A stretch of 28,731 bases of DNA from JBPCIX01 sp051005875 (GTDB lineage: Bacteria > Actinomycetota > CADDZG01 > JAHWKV01): assembly GCA_051005875.1 (NCBI GenBank), contig JBPCIX010000035.1, positions 1 through 28,731 of the forward strand, read 5' to 3'. The position numbers and the translations under genes are program-made. The notes below the pieces were generated by a model that worked only from the letters and a program-made list of their open reading frames with translations, was not told the DNA's origin and did no database searches. Each line of letters starts with the position of its first letter. Positions within the stretch are counted from its first letter, which is position 1. Shown piece after piece: positions 1-8,587 of this stretch.

Positions 1-853
1 CGAAGATGGCGCCCGCTCCGGCGGCCAGCAATAAGCCGGGAATCAGCTGAATCCAGCCCTGCGCCCGCTCAGAGGCGATAGTTTCGAAGCCCAAACGGGT
101 GACGGAAGGGGCGACGACCCTAAACAGCCCATAAGCCGCGGAAACCCCGCTTACCAAAAGGATCAAAACGGCCACAAATGCCGCTGCGTACAGGTAGACG
201 TGATAGATACGCCGGGCGCCGTTCCCGTTACCCGAAGAAGAGGATTCCGCCATCAACTCACGCATCCTTCGGAGGTGAAGGAGCAACACGAGAACTGCTG
301 CGGCAACCGCGAGTCCGGCGACCACCGCCTGGCGAATCTGCTCGTTCCTTTCCTGGCTGCCCGGACCGCTGGGTTCCACAAAGTCCGGTGGCGGCGCCGG
401 TCTCCCTTCTGGAATTGCACGGGCCTGCGGCTGAGGGAAGTCTGGATTTGGAGCTGGATGGGGTGATTCTAAGGGCAAAGAACCATCCGGCTGGGACTGC
501 CGGAAACCCGGATCGGATGCTGTGCCGGAATCTGGCCTAGGCACCGGGGCTTCTGCTCGGCTGCTGGCGGAGCCCATCGATGAGCACCTTACAAATCCGG
601 GGCCCTCAACACATCCACCTGACTTTTCGACGCCGACCGCCAGGCGGGTTAGGGCCGTTGCAAGGGCAAAAATGCCGAAAAGGGCGGTGAAAAGGGTTAC
701 AAAGGTAACCGAGCAAACGTAGCCTGCAAAGGGCCGTCGCCCAGAACGCTCGGCGTCCTTGTCGCGTCCCCCAGTCATCCCCGCCACAGCGATGACGATT
801 ACGCCCACGGTAAACAGGGGTACCAAAAACGACAAAGCCGCGTAAAAAAACAT
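1..853 (-). CDS. Multi-pass membrane protein of unknown function (3' end cut by window edge)
   Basis: The frame is open from an ATG at 853 to the window edge (284 codons, no stop), so the C terminus is missing. Upstream of the ATG lies AGGTGGG, a plausible ribosome binding site. Hydrophobic segments are visible at about residues 5-25, 44-70, 175-193, 219-243 and from 266 to the edge. A Pro/Ser/Gly-rich, probably disordered loop occupies about residues 95-168, after a short segment holding two cysteines (81 and 90). The second half, with paired hydrophobic helices after a basic segment (RRMRE at 195-199), loosely recalls DUF5671-type membrane proteins, but that is only an impression. It is the last gene of the minus-strand block visible here, 277 bases beyond thpR, where many actinobacteria would have recA. 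I do not recognise the gene and assign no function. Confidence 0.75.
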   Translation of the reverse strand, partial: MFFYAALSFLVPLFTVGVIVIAVAGMTGGRDKDAERSGRRPFAGYVCSVTFVTLFTALFGIFALATALTRLAVGVEKSGGCVEGPGFVRCSSMGSASSRAEAPVPRPDSGTASDPGFRQSQPDGSLPLESPHPAPNPDFPQPQARAIPEGRPAPPPDFVEPSGPGSQERNEQIRQAVVAGLAVAAAVLVLLLHLRRMRELMAESSSSGNGNGARRIYHVYLYAAAFVAVLILLVSGVSAAYGLFRVVAPSVTRLGFETIASERAQGWIQLIPGLLLAAGAGAIF

Positions 854-1130
854 TCCCACCTCACGCTGGATTGGCGCTCATTCTACCAACTCCAAAACTT
901 CAGTGTTTCAGCACCGGGGGACGCGATTGCAGACTCCTTGGCAGCGACAAATCGATGTGACAATCGAGAATCCTGCGGCCTTCCTGAAAAGGCTTTGAAC
1001 CTTTCTCGGGACACATTCGCTTGATTCTCAATGACCATCCGAGGTGGGCTCCTGCTTTCCTTTGGGCACCCGTTCTTGCCTGGCGACCGCGCTCCACGGC
1101 CTCCAGCCTGCTGGCCGTGCCGCATTTGAT
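854..1130. other. Intergenic gap between thpR and the membrane-protein gene
   Basis: No convincing gene is seen in these 277 bases. Short open frames on the minus strand (883-1125 and 900-1097) lack family-like sequence and a ribosome binding site. A TAGAAT hexamer (minus strand, 880-885) lies 27 bases before the ATG at 853 and could be a -10 box, but no good -35 box is found 16-18 bases upstream. A GC-rich hairpin near the thpR end is listed separately. Confidence 0.5.
1095..1119 (-). terminator. GC-rich hairpin downstream of thpR
   Basis: CACGGCC (1095-1101) is perfectly complementary to GGCCGTG (1113-1119), and part of the loop can extend the stem with a bulge. It begins about 11 bases after the thpR stop on the minus strand. 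No T-tract follows, so it is not a canonical intrinsic terminator; it may be a 3'-end stabilising structure or a chance hairpin. Confidence 0.3.
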
Positions 1131-1703
1131 TTAGGGCTCGTCCAGAGGGAACCTGCGCAAGGCTTGGTATCCCGCTCCTTTGGGGCTCAATTGGCTTTCA
1201 AACAGAACCAATTCGCTTATCTGGAACTCGGACCGGTCTAATTCGGCCCCTCTTAGTCCTTCCACCGTCTTGAGCACCTTGGCGGGGTCGGCCCGGGGCT
1301 CCTTGAATCTGGCAAGCGTCAGGTGAGGCCGCACAAGGCGCTCTTCTTTTCTAAATCCTTGTTTGGCAAAACTCGCCTCGAGTAGGGCCCCCAGGTTCAT
1401 TATCGAAGAGCTTTCATCGGCCAAGCCCACCCAAAGCACTCTCGGCCTTCGCTGGTTGGGGAAAACGCCTATGTTGGTCAGATGCGAAGAGATTGGTTGG
1501 TAACCTTCAACATCCTCCGCGACCAACTTCTCTACCTTCCCGACCTTGTCTTCGGGAACCTCGCCTAGAAATTTCAGCGTCACGTGCCACGATTCCAGCC
1601 CGGTCCACTTGGCCTCTGGCAACAGGAGTCGGGCGGGCTGAAGAGCTTTTGCCAACGAGGCCTTTTGGGCCTCGGGAACCTCAGCTGCCAAAAACAGACG
1701 CAT
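1131..1703 (-). CDS. thpR: RNA 2',3'-cyclic phosphodiesterase (2'-5' RNA ligase family)
   Basis: This 190-residue protein is a 2H-phosphoesterase of the LigT/ThpR type. The two signature HxT motifs are present: WHVTLKFLGE near residues 40-50 and RPHLTLARFKE near 125-135. The family hydrolyses 2',3'-cyclic phosphate RNA ends to 2'-phosphate and can ligate 2'-5' ends in vitro. Its cellular role is unsettled. Length is normal (about 180-190). The ATG at 1703 is followed directly by the family's usual N terminus (MRLFLAAEVPE). It starts 12 bases after the cinA stop, so the two are probably cotranscribed; thpR commonly follows cinA in actinobacterial genomes. Confidence 0.93.
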   Translation of the reverse strand: MRLFLAAEVPEAQKASLAKALQPARLLLPEAKWTGLESWHVTLKFLGEVPEDKVGKVEKLVAEDVEGYQPISSHLTNIGVFPNQRRPRVLWVGLADESSSIMNLGALLEASFAKQGFRKEERLVRPHLTLARFKEPRADPAKVLKTVEGLRGAELDRSEFQISELVLFESQLSPKGAGYQALRRFPLDEP

Positions 1704-1715
1704 GCCCGAGCCCGC

Positions 1716-2975
1716 TTAGGGCTGCCGGCTTTCTACCTCGCCGAGCATCCAAAGCCGGAACAGATCCAAAGCTGCCTGGGTCCCCCACCTGCTAATGGCA
1801 TCGCGGTTCCCGGTGGCAAAGTGTCGCTTAAACGCGCTGCCCCCTTCCCAGGTGATCCCGAGGAACATCGTACCGACCGGCTCTTCTGCGGGCACTGGGC
1901 CTGCCTCACCGGTCGTAGAAAGGCCCACAGCCGCCCCTGAGCGGGCCCGGGCGCCTTCGGCCATCGCTATCGCCGTTTCTGCTGAAACAGCCCCGTGCCG
2001 CTCAATGATTTCCGGCGCGACCCCAAGATCGCTTTCCTTTGCACCAATCGAATAGGTCACATAGCCTGCATTCACGAATTCAGAGGCATCGGGCGCCGAA
2101 ATCAGCCTGGCTATCAGGGCGCCGCCCGTGAACGACTCGGCCACGCCAACGGTAAGCCCCTTCTCCTTGGCCATCTCGCCAACCACGCCCTCGAGTATGT
2201 CGTCGTCTGCGCCGAACACGAGGCTGCCAAGGACCTTTCTTAAGCGATTCTCCACCTGAAAAATATCTACATAGGCCGCATGGGTACTCTTCGCCCTGGT
2301 GCTGATTCTGAGACGTACTTCGCCTACCGAGGAATAGATGGCCAGCTTTGGCGAACCGGGCGCCTGAACCGCCTCAACAGTGCCTTGAATCATCGCCGCA
2401 ACATCGGCTTCGGGCAGGCCCGTCACTTTTAGATTCCGAGTTACCAATGCTCCCCCTCCAGCGTCGGAGGCCAACCGGGGAAGCAGATGCTCCTGGAGCA
2501 TTTCCATCATTTCTGAGGGAACCCCGGGCACGGCGAAAATCAATTTGCCTTCGTGCTCTAGCTCTATGCCGGGCGCGGTCCCGTGGGAGTTGGCTATCGG
2601 GATGCCACCCTCAGGAAAATAAGCCTGGCGCAGGTTAATCTCGTCCATCTCGCGGCCTCGGTCCTCGAACCACTCACGAAGATCCGCCGCTACGTCGGTA
2701 TTGAGCGTCAACTCACGCCCGGTGGCTGCGGCCAGCGCCTCTCGGGTGACATCATCGTGCGTCGGCCCAAGACCACCGGTCATCACTACGGCGTCGCTTC
2801 GCCCGAGCGCGAGTTTGATCACCTCGGCTATGCGCTGCTCGTTGTCGCCAACTACCGAATGATGCATGACATCGACCCCCACGGTAGCAAGACGTTCTGA
2901 TATCACCTGGGCGTTTGTGTTTGGTATCTCGCCCAGAAGCAGTTCGGTCCCGACGGAAACAATCTCGGCCCTCAT
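1716..2975 (-). CDS. cinA: CinA-family protein (molybdopterin-binding-like domain plus NMN deamidase domain)
   Basis: Full-length CinA of 419 residues. The N-terminal MoCF-like domain shows VSVGTELLLGE and the signature GGLGPTHDDVTRE. The C-terminal domain belongs to the PncC (nicotinamide-mononucleotide amidohydrolase) family, which recycles NMN to nicotinate mononucleotide. Its usual ESCTGG motif reads ESFTGG here (Ser about 281, Phe about 282); the conserved Ser is kept and the Cys is replaced. I place the start at ATG 2975 (MRAEIVSVG), which shares one base with the pgsA stop (TAATG). The open frame runs 29 codons further upstream, but that stretch lies entirely inside pgsA and does not look like the family. 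It is coupled to pgsA upstream and thpR downstream. Confidence 0.95.
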   Translation of the reverse strand: MRAEIVSVGTELLLGEIPNTNAQVISERLATVGVDVMHHSVVGDNEQRIAEVIKLALGRSDAVVMTGGLGPTHDDVTREALAAATGRELTLNTDVAADLREWFEDRGREMDEINLRQAYFPEGGIPIANSHGTAPGIELEHEGKLIFAVPGVPSEMMEMLQEHLLPRLASDAGGGALVTRNLKVTGLPEADVAAMIQGTVEAVQAPGSPKLAIYSSVGEVRLRISTRAKSTHAAYVDIFQVENRLRKVLGSLVFGADDDILEGVVGEMAKEKGLTVGVAESFTGGALIARLISAPDASEFVNAGYVTYSIGAKESDLGVAPEIIERHGAVSAETAIAMAEGARARSGAAVGLSTTGEAGPVPAEEPVGTMFLGITWEGGSAFKRHFATGNRDAISRWGTQAALDLFRLWMLGEVESRQP

Positions 2976-3541
2976 TAAATACCCGCTCTCGGTGAGAGAA
3001 GCTCTCTCGACTTCGCCAGATACTGAGCGCCCGAAACAATAGTCAGCGCCACCGCCAGCCAAAGAACAATGTCCTGGACAACCAGACCCACCCCCTGCCG
3101 GGGAAAGAGCCAGGCCAGCACCATCGCAAGCTGCACTGACGTTTTAAGCTTTCCGGCGAAGGCCGCCGGCATCGAATGGTCCCGCTTAATTGCCATCGAT
3201 CTTAAGACGGCAACAATGACCTCTCTAACCGCGATCACCACCGCCGCCCAAAGCGGAAACGCCCGGTAGGCGACGAGCGCGATAAGGGCCGCTCCCACCA
3301 GCAGTTTGTCCGCCAGCGGGTCCAGCCACTCGCCGAGCGGGGTGGCGGACTTGTAGCGCCGGGCCAGATAGCCGTCGGCGTAATCGGTTGCCGAAGCCAG
3401 GGCGAAGACCCCCGCTGCAATCCAGGATGCAGAATTCATTTCCCCCTGGGGGGTAATTCCGTTTCCCGCCTTCACAGCGAAAACAAAGAAAACGGGAACC
3501 AAAGCAACACGCGCGCCGGTAAGCAGGTTGGGCAAGCTCAT
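2975..3541 (-). CDS. pgsA: CDP-alcohol phosphatidyltransferase, probable CDP-diacylglycerol-glycerol-3-phosphate 3-phosphatidyltransferase
   Basis: A 188-residue integral membrane enzyme that forms phosphatidylglycerol phosphate from CDP-diacylglycerol and glycerol-3-phosphate. The CDP-alcohol phosphotransferase signature DGxxAR-x8-Gx3Dx3D is intact (DGYLAR, then GEWLDPLAD), near residues 57-80. Several hydrophobic helices follow, and the N terminus MSLPNLLTGARV is typical of PgsA. Other members of the family, such as phosphatidylinositol-phosphate synthase, share the motif. PgsA is favoured by the N terminus and by its position immediately before cinA. The ATG at 3541 is 21 bases after the upstream stop; a GA-rich stretch (AGAGGGG) lies unusually far upstream. 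Confidence 0.9.
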   Translation of the reverse strand: MSLPNLLTGARVALVPVFFVFAVKAGNGITPQGEMNSASWIAAGVFALASATDYADGYLARRYKSATPLGEWLDPLADKLLVGAALIALVAYRAFPLWAAVVIAVREVIVAVLRSMAIKRDHSMPAAFAGKLKTSVQLAMVLAWLFPRQGVGLVVQDIVLWLAVALTIVSGAQYLAKSRELLSPRAGI

Positions 3542-3562
3542 GTTCGGAATTGAGCGCCCCTC

Positions 3563-4345
3563 TTACGGAGCCAGGGCCATTGTTTGCGGATTGAACACGA
3601 AGTTCGCCGCCCGGCCAGGCTGGCCGGCGGGGCCAAGATCTCGGCCGTTCAAGCTGACTCTAACCGCGCCCGGGTTGCCTATTCGGGCGCTGAGAAGATC
3701 TTTCGCTTCAAGAATCTTTGCGGTGCCTGCCCCGAGCACTCCCTTGAAAAGAAGCTGTTTACCCCCCGGAATGTCCGCATAGGCCTCGACCCAGCTTGCA
3801 TCGCCGACAACATTAAGGGTTACTTGCACGCCTTGGCCGGGAGTAATCGGCGCCACGCCCTGAGTCGCTGCCGAATCGGGCGCCGGAACGGGGGCCCCTG
3901 CCTGCGCAACCGCTGCCTGGCTCGGCTTGGCCTTCGGCGGCGCCGGCGGAGCTGCTACGTCTTGAGAGGGTCGCATAACACCAATCAAGAAAAGCACGAA
4001 CAAGATTGCGCCGGCGGAAACGGCCGCCCCGGCCCAGTGCGGGCGCTTACGCTTGGGGATCTTTGCCGGCTCACGCACGACGTTGGCAACGGAGGGGGCC
4101 GGGCGGGGGCCGTGGGCGCCCTCAAGCATCTCAAACAGCTTGTGTTCATCTAGCCGGAGCCACTTGCCGTAGGCACGGAGCATCCCCCTAATGTAGGCAC
4201 CGCCCGAGAGAAACCGAAAGTTGTCGTGCTCCATGAACTCGAGGAAATCCGCTCTGATTTTCGTTTCTCGGGAGGCTTGGTACAAAGAGGCGGGAATTGC
4301 CTCTCTCGCCTCCCGAAGATGCCGCCCGATCGTTTGCTGGCTCAT
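3563..4345 (-). CDS. RodZ-like helix-turn-helix membrane protein (HTH, one TM segment, DUF4115-like C-terminal domain)
   Basis: A 260-residue protein with RodZ architecture. An N-terminal HTH/Cro-like domain spans about residues 1-75 (IGRHLREARE, then SLYQASRETKI and the GGAYIRGMLRAYGKWL helix). A basic patch (KIPKRKRPHW) precedes one transmembrane helix at about 104-124. A Pro/Ala-rich linker covers about 128-170, and a beta-rich domain lies at about 173-255 (SWVEAYAD, KGVLGAGTAKILEAKD). In other bacteria RodZ links MreB to the cell wall machinery through its cytoplasmic HTH; in actinobacteria the role is less clear. It opens the second minus-strand transcription unit, after a promoter-like sequence at 4429-4459, and lies just upstream of pgsA. 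The start ATG has GGGGCGAG nearby. Confidence 0.85.
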   Translation of the reverse strand: MSQQTIGRHLREAREAIPASLYQASRETKIRADFLEFMEHDNFRFLSGGAYIRGMLRAYGKWLRLDEHKLFEMLEGAHGPRPAPSVANVVREPAKIPKRKRPHWAGAAVSAGAILFVLFLIGVMRPSQDVAAPPAPPKAKPSQAAVAQAGAPVPAPDSAATQGVAPITPGQGVQVTLNVVGDASWVEAYADIPGGKQLLFKGVLGAGTAKILEAKDLLSARIGNPGAVRVSLNGRDLGPAGQPGRAANFVFNPQTMALAP

Positions 4346-4397
4346 GCGTCTCGCCCCAATGGAGGATTAGCCGAATTGTCTGAAGCAAACAAATAAA

Positions 4398-4417
4398 CGC
4401 GCTCTCGGCTCAGCGCG
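4398..4417 (-). terminator. Terminator-like hairpin between ftsK and the RodZ-like gene
   Basis: On the minus strand CGCGCT and AGCGCG (arms 4398-4403 and 4412-4417, 8-base loop) form a stem followed by a T-rich stretch TTTATTTGTTTGC (4397-4385). It lies 77 bases after the ftsK stop, so it may end the upstream transcripts. It also sits only a few bases after the predicted start point of the promoter at 4429-4459, so it could instead be part of that transcript's leader. Confidence 0.5.
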
Positions 4418-4428
4418 CGTCCAGGGTG

Positions 4429-4459
4429 ATTATAGGCGCATCGACCTGCCCGAGGTCAA
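4429..4459 (-). promoter_or_regulatory. Candidate sigma70-type promoter for the RodZ-like/pgsA/cinA/thpR unit
   Basis: On the minus strand TTGACC (4454-4459) and a consensus TATAAT (4429-4434) are separated by 19 bases. The -10 box is perfect and the spacing is slightly long. It lies 84 bases upstream of the RodZ-like ATG. A start point near 4422 is inferred. Confidence 0.6.
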
Positions 4460-4493
4460 TCTGAGACAGCACCCGTAGCAAGCCGGCCGACCG

Positions 4494-6923
4494 CTATACG
4501 CCGGCAGAGGTAGGCTGGTCCTGCGCAGCTTGGGCGTCGGCAAGCTGATCGAGTTCCTCGACTGTCATCAAGACGTCCCGAGGTTTTGATCCCTGCGAGG
4601 GGCCCACAACGCCCCTGGTTTCAAGCAGATCCATTATCCGGCCGGCCCTGGCGAAGCCCACTTTTAGCTTGCGTTGCAGCATCGACGTGGAACCAAGGCG
4701 CGACCGAACAATAAGTTCCATTGCCTGAATAAGTAGCTCCTCATCGTCATCGTCGGCGCCGGTCCCCCCCGCCCCGGGCCGGTCGGCTTTGGTTGAAACG
4801 ATGCCCTCTACGTAATTAACTTCGCGCTGGCGCCTGCACCACCCGATTACGCTCTCGATCTCTTTCTCCGACACCCAGGCCCCCTGGATTCTGGTGGGCC
4901 GGGGGGCCGCCGCGTGCTTATAAAGCATGTCGCCTTTACCCACCAACCTGTCCGCGCCACCTTCGTCGAGAATGACGCGACTGTCCTGCATGCTGGCGGT
5001 CGCGAAAGCCAAGCGCGACGGAATGTTGGCCTTGATGACTCCGGTCACAACATCGACCGACGGGCGCTGAGTTGCAACGATCAAATGGATCCCGACGGCC
5101 CTCGCCTTTTGAGCGATGCGGCAAATGTAGTCTTCGACTTCCCTTGGGGCGACCATCATCAGGTCGGCCAACTCGTCTACTACAACTACGTAATAGGGAA
5201 ATGGACTGCGTGGTACTCCGTCGTCGAAGTCTGGGAGCGCCCCTTCGCGAACTGCGTTGTTGTAAAGGTCGGAGTTGCGCATACCGACGGCCGCCAGGAC
5301 CTCGTAGCGGATGTCCATCTCCCGAGCGACCCACCCCAGGGCCTCGGCGGCCTTCTTTGGGGCAGTCACAACCGGAGTCAACAAATGAGGCACTCCGTTG
5401 TAGTTGGAAAGTTCCACCAGCTTGGGGTCGATCAAAATAAGGCGAACTTGATCGGGTCGCGCCCTGGCCAGGATCGAGATGAGCATGGCATTGATGCAAG
5501 TGGACTTACCGGCCCCGGTGGCGCCGGCGATTAGCAGGTGCGGCATATCAGCAAGGTTCACAAGAATCGACGAACCCGAAATGTCCTTCCCCAGGCCCAC
5601 GGCCAGTGGGTGGCCCGCCTTAGCGGCCTCAGGGCTACGCAGCACGTCTCCCAGGGTCACGTGACTGCGATCCCGGTTTGGGACCTCAATGCCGATTGCA
5701 GAGCGACCTGGAATGGGCGCCAAGATCCTCAGATCTCCCGAGGCCAGGGCGTAGCGAATTTCATTCTGCAGACCAACGACCCGGTTCACCTTCACCGCTG
5801 GGCCAAGCTCAATCTCAAATCGCGTAACCGTGGGCCCCGACGTAAATCCCGTCACCTTGGCATCGACCTCGAACTGCTGCAACGTTCGCTCTAGAGTTGC
5901 GATGGTCTCATCGATTGACTTGCGCGAGATTTCCGCGGCAGCGCTTGCAGCCAGCAGGTCCAGCGGTGGAGTCTTGTAGCTACCCTTTGGCTCACCTGCC
6001 GCCACAGGCTCGTTGGATTCGTCAGCTGGGGCTGGCGCCTCCGCAGCGTCGTCAACGGCCGGAACCGGGTTTGAACCGTTCTTGCTTCGAATCCTTCTAC
6101 GGCGGGGCGGCGCCGCTTCTAAGCTTGCTGTATCGGTCTGGGCCGATTCAACCGGTTGTGGGCCCTTTGTCCTCGAAAGAAAGAGCGACCAGAAATCCGT
6201 CAGGGCTCTTGCGACCAGCCTGGTCAGCCCCTCGATCACCTCGACTACTCGCGAAAATGGAGTCTTGGTTGCAATCAGGACTCCGGTTAGAGTCAGTCCC
6301 GCTATTACGATTCCGGCGCCCCAAACCCAAACTATCCCCTTCAGCGGAACCGCGATAGCCGCGCCGAGTGCTCCCCCCCAGATGGGCAGCCGATCCAATA
6401 TCAATTCGCCCGAATGACTCTCAAGCAGCAGGTGACGAAAGGCGGCCAGACCCAGCATGGTCAAAAAGGCCCCGATCGCAATGCGGCCCGGATCGTCGTC
6501 CTGCTTATCACGCAAAGTCAGAAGACCGACCGTCAGAAGAACGGGGGGAGCAGCCAATGCGATGGATCCGAAAGCTGCCCTAAGAATCCACTCGAGGCCC
6601 CTGCCGGCCGGACCGGCGGCGTCGAGGTAAATTCCCAACGCTCCTACGGCCGAGAGGCACACCAGAGCGATGCCTGTAAGGTCTCTGCGCCTCTCACTCA
6701 GGTGCCGAACAACGGGTCCCGGCCTTGCTTGAGCAGGCCTTGATCGCCCGCTACCGGAGGGACGGCGCGTCGCCGGACGCCGGCTCGCCGGAGGCCGCGT
6801 TGCCGGACGCCGGGCCGCGGGGCGAGCGGCAGCCGGGCGAGCGGCAGCCGCCTTTTTGGCCTTGCCGGGCGGCCGCTTTACGGTCTTGGTAGGCGCCACT
6901 AGCTCTCGCCACTGCTTGTACAC
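4494..6923 (-). CDS. ftsK: FtsK/SpoIIIE-family DNA translocase
   Basis: This 809-residue protein pumps chromosomal DNA at the division septum. A basic, Ala/Pro/Arg-rich N terminus (about 1-80) is followed by about four transmembrane helices (about 82-225) and a charged linker. The motor carries Walker A (GATGAGKST, Lys 473), Walker B (VVVVDELAD, Asp 583) and ATQRPSVDVVTG. The C-terminal gamma winged-helix domain that reads KOPS/SRS sites is present (LGSTSMLQRKLKVGFARAGRIMD). I choose the GTG at 6923, because GGAGG lies 7 bases upstream (6931-6935) and the GTG follows the RNase J stop by 2 bases. The open frame extends 19 codons further into RNase J, without support. Confidence 0.96.
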   Translation of the reverse strand: MYKQWRELVAPTKTVKRPPGKAKKAAAARPAAARPAARRPATRPPASRRPATRRPSGSGRSRPAQARPGPVVRHLSERRRDLTGIALVCLSAVGALGIYLDAAGPAGRGLEWILRAAFGSIALAAPPVLLTVGLLTLRDKQDDDPGRIAIGAFLTMLGLAAFRHLLLESHSGELILDRLPIWGGALGAAIAVPLKGIVWVWGAGIVIAGLTLTGVLIATKTPFSRVVEVIEGLTRLVARALTDFWSLFLSRTKGPQPVESAQTDTASLEAAPPRRRRIRSKNGSNPVPAVDDAAEAPAPADESNEPVAAGEPKGSYKTPPLDLLAASAAAEISRKSIDETIATLERTLQQFEVDAKVTGFTSGPTVTRFEIELGPAVKVNRVVGLQNEIRYALASGDLRILAPIPGRSAIGIEVPNRDRSHVTLGDVLRSPEAAKAGHPLAVGLGKDISGSSILVNLADMPHLLIAGATGAGKSTCINAMLISILARARPDQVRLILIDPKLVELSNYNGVPHLLTPVVTAPKKAAEALGWVAREMDIRYEVLAAVGMRNSDLYNNAVREGALPDFDDGVPRSPFPYYVVVVDELADLMMVAPREVEDYICRIAQKARAVGIHLIVATQRPSVDVVTGVIKANIPSRLAFATASMQDSRVILDEGGADRLVGKGDMLYKHAAAPRPTRIQGAWVSEKEIESVIGWCRRQREVNYVEGIVSTKADRPGAGGTGADDDDEELLIQAMELIVRSRLGSTSMLQRKLKVGFARAGRIMDLLETRGVVGPSQGSKPRDVLMTVEELDQLADAQAAQDQPTSAGV
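6762..6862 (-). repeat. Imperfect GC-rich tandem repeats in the 5' part of ftsK
   Basis: Short imperfect repeats (for example GGCGAGCGGCAGCC twice, and several CGCCGGACGCCGG-like units) encode the Arg/Pro/Ala-rich stretch of the FtsK N terminus (runs of ARPAA, RRPATR). They stay in frame and are probably a low-complexity cytoplasmic tail prone to length variation. Confidence 0.6.
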
Positions 6924-6925
6924 AC

Positions 6926-8587
6926 TTAAACCTCCATCACGATCGGCAGGATGATCGGGCGCCTGCCGGTCCGTTTCCACACGAATTTACCGAGCGACTT
7001 CCGCACCCGGCTGCGTATCGCAGCCCAGTCCGTTATGCCATCTTGAGCCAAGTCGGCCAAGGATTCGCGAATTTCGGCCGTGGCATCTTCTAAAAACTCC
7101 GCAGCCTGGTCTTCGAATACGAATCCGCGAGAAATAATGTCCGGCCCGGCACGAAGCGATCCGTTCTGGGAATCGATGGTCACGACACAAACGATGATGC
7201 CGTCATCGGCCAGCAACCGGCGGTCTCTCAGAACCACATCCTGCACGTCCCCGATGCCCAGGCCGTCAACGAACACGTAGCCGGCATCCAGGCGGCCGGC
7301 TCTTGTCACCTGCCCATCGGCCAGCTCCAGAATCTCCCCGTTTTCCACAATGAGGGTCCTATCGGAGGGCACGCCGGCCTCTTGCCCGAGCATCGCGTGC
7401 GTGGCCAGCATTCGGTACTCGCCGTGAACCGGAACCAGCCATTTAGGATGGATGGCCCGGATCATCGTCTTCAAATCCTCAGCCGAAGCATGACCGGACA
7501 CGTGAACCTGATGAACAGGGGGCGCAAGCACCTGAACCCCGATTCGAAAGAGCTGGTCTATAACTCTTCTCACAGCCGATTCATTTCCGGGAATGGGGCT
7601 GGCCGAGAGAATTACGGTGTCGCCCGGGCCGAGTGTGATCCACTTATGCTCGCGTGCAGCCATGAGAGACAAGGCGGAAAGAGGCTCGCCCTGAGATCCG
7701 GTTGAGATGATCACCACCTTGTCATCGGGAAGGTTCTCGCTTTGATCAATCGGAACGATCATCTTTTCAGGAGCATCCAGATGCCCCAGGTCACGGGCGA
7801 CTTTGACGTTATTTAGCATGCTGCGGCCGAGAAAACTCACCGAGCGCCCGCACTTTTTGGCGGCGTCAACAATTTGTTGCACCCGGTGCAGGTTCGACGC
7901 AAAGCAGGCTACAATCACCCTCCCTTTCGCTGCCCCAACTAACTGATCGAGCACGACACCCACCGACTTTTCGGGCGGAGTGTGCCCGAGATGCTCCGCA
8001 TTGGTGGAATCGCCTAGCATCAGGTCGGCGCCCCCGCCCGCTCGCGCCAAACCCTCTAAATCAGTTGGATGCCCCCCCACCGGGTCAGCATCAATCTTGT
8101 AGTCGCCTGTACAAACGATCCGCCCGGCTGGCGTTGTGATCACCGCGCCCAAAGCGTCGGGAATCGAGTGAGCCATACTGAAGCATTGGAGCTTGAAGGG
8201 TCCGAGCTTTACGGTGTCCAGAGCCTTAATCTCGTTGAGTTTCGCCCCCTTCAGCAGCTTGTGTTCCTCAAGCTTCGACTTCAAAATCCCAAGAGTCAGG
8301 GGGGCCCCGTAAATTGGGGGGTTTATGTCGCGAAGCAGAAATGCAACCCCGCCAATGTGGTCTTCATGCCCATGGGTGAGAAAGAGTCCGACCACGTCCG
8401 ATGCTCGGTCGCGCAAGCATTCGAAGTCCGGCAACACAAGGTCGACTCCCAACATGTCCTCCGACGGGAACATTAGGCCGGTGTCGATTATCAAAATCTT
8501 GCGGTCGTGCTCGAAAAGGGTCATGTTCCGACCAACCTCGCCGACGCCGCCGAGGAAGGTGATTCGGGTTGCCGACGTCCTACCCAT
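6926..8587 (-). CDS. rnj: Ribonuclease J
   Basis: A metallo-beta-lactamase/beta-CASP ribonuclease of about 553 residues, acting as 5'-to-3' exonuclease and endonuclease in mRNA decay and rRNA maturation. The metal-binding HGHEDHIGG motif lies near residue 75. Later motifs include STGSQGEP and the SGHAS and PVHGEYRML segments of the beta-CASP and MBL core. A C-terminal domain of about 100 residues follows. I choose the ATG at 8587 (MGRTSATRITFLGG), which overlaps the dapA stop in ATGGGTAG; a GTG three codons upstream is possible. The dapA-rnj-ftsK order is characteristic of actinobacteria. Confidence 0.96.
   Translation of the reverse strand: MGRTSATRITFLGGVGEVGRNMTLFEHDRKILIIDTGLMFPSEDMLGVDLVLPDFECLRDRASDVVGLFLTHGHEDHIGGVAFLLRDINPPIYGAPLTLGILKSKLEEHKLLKGAKLNEIKALDTVKLGPFKLQCFSMAHSIPDALGAVITTPAGRIVCTGDYKIDADPVGGHPTDLEGLARAGGGADLMLGDSTNAEHLGHTPPEKSVGVVLDQLVGAAKGRVIVACFASNLHRVQQIVDAAKKCGRSVSFLGRSMLNNVKVARDLGHLDAPEKMIVPIDQSENLPDDKVVIISTGSQGEPLSALSLMAAREHKWITLGPGDTVILSASPIPGNESAVRRVIDQLFRIGVQVLAPPVHQVHVSGHASAEDLKTMIRAIHPKWLVPVHGEYRMLATHAMLGQEAGVPSDRTLIVENGEILELADGQVTRAGRLDAGYVFVDGLGIGDVQDVVLRDRRLLADDGIIVCVVTIDSQNGSLRAGPDIISRGFVFEDQAAEFLEDATAEIRESLADLAQDGITDWAAIRSRVRKSLGKFVWKRTGRRPIILPIVMEV

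Noticed and set aside
178..722. Plus-strand frames at the left end
   Set aside because: The minus-strand frame over the same bases is uninterrupted, has a ribosome binding site and encodes clear membrane helices. The plus-strand products are Arg/Pro-rich without recognisable features.
883..1125. An 80-codon minus-strand frame between thpR and the membrane protein
   Set aside because: No ribosome binding site, no family-like sequence, and an overlapping alternative frame of similar quality.
2976..3062. N-terminal extension of CinA by 29 residues
   Set aside because: The extension overlaps the end of pgsA and is unlike the family; the ATG at 2975 gives a typical N terminus and a TAATG junction.
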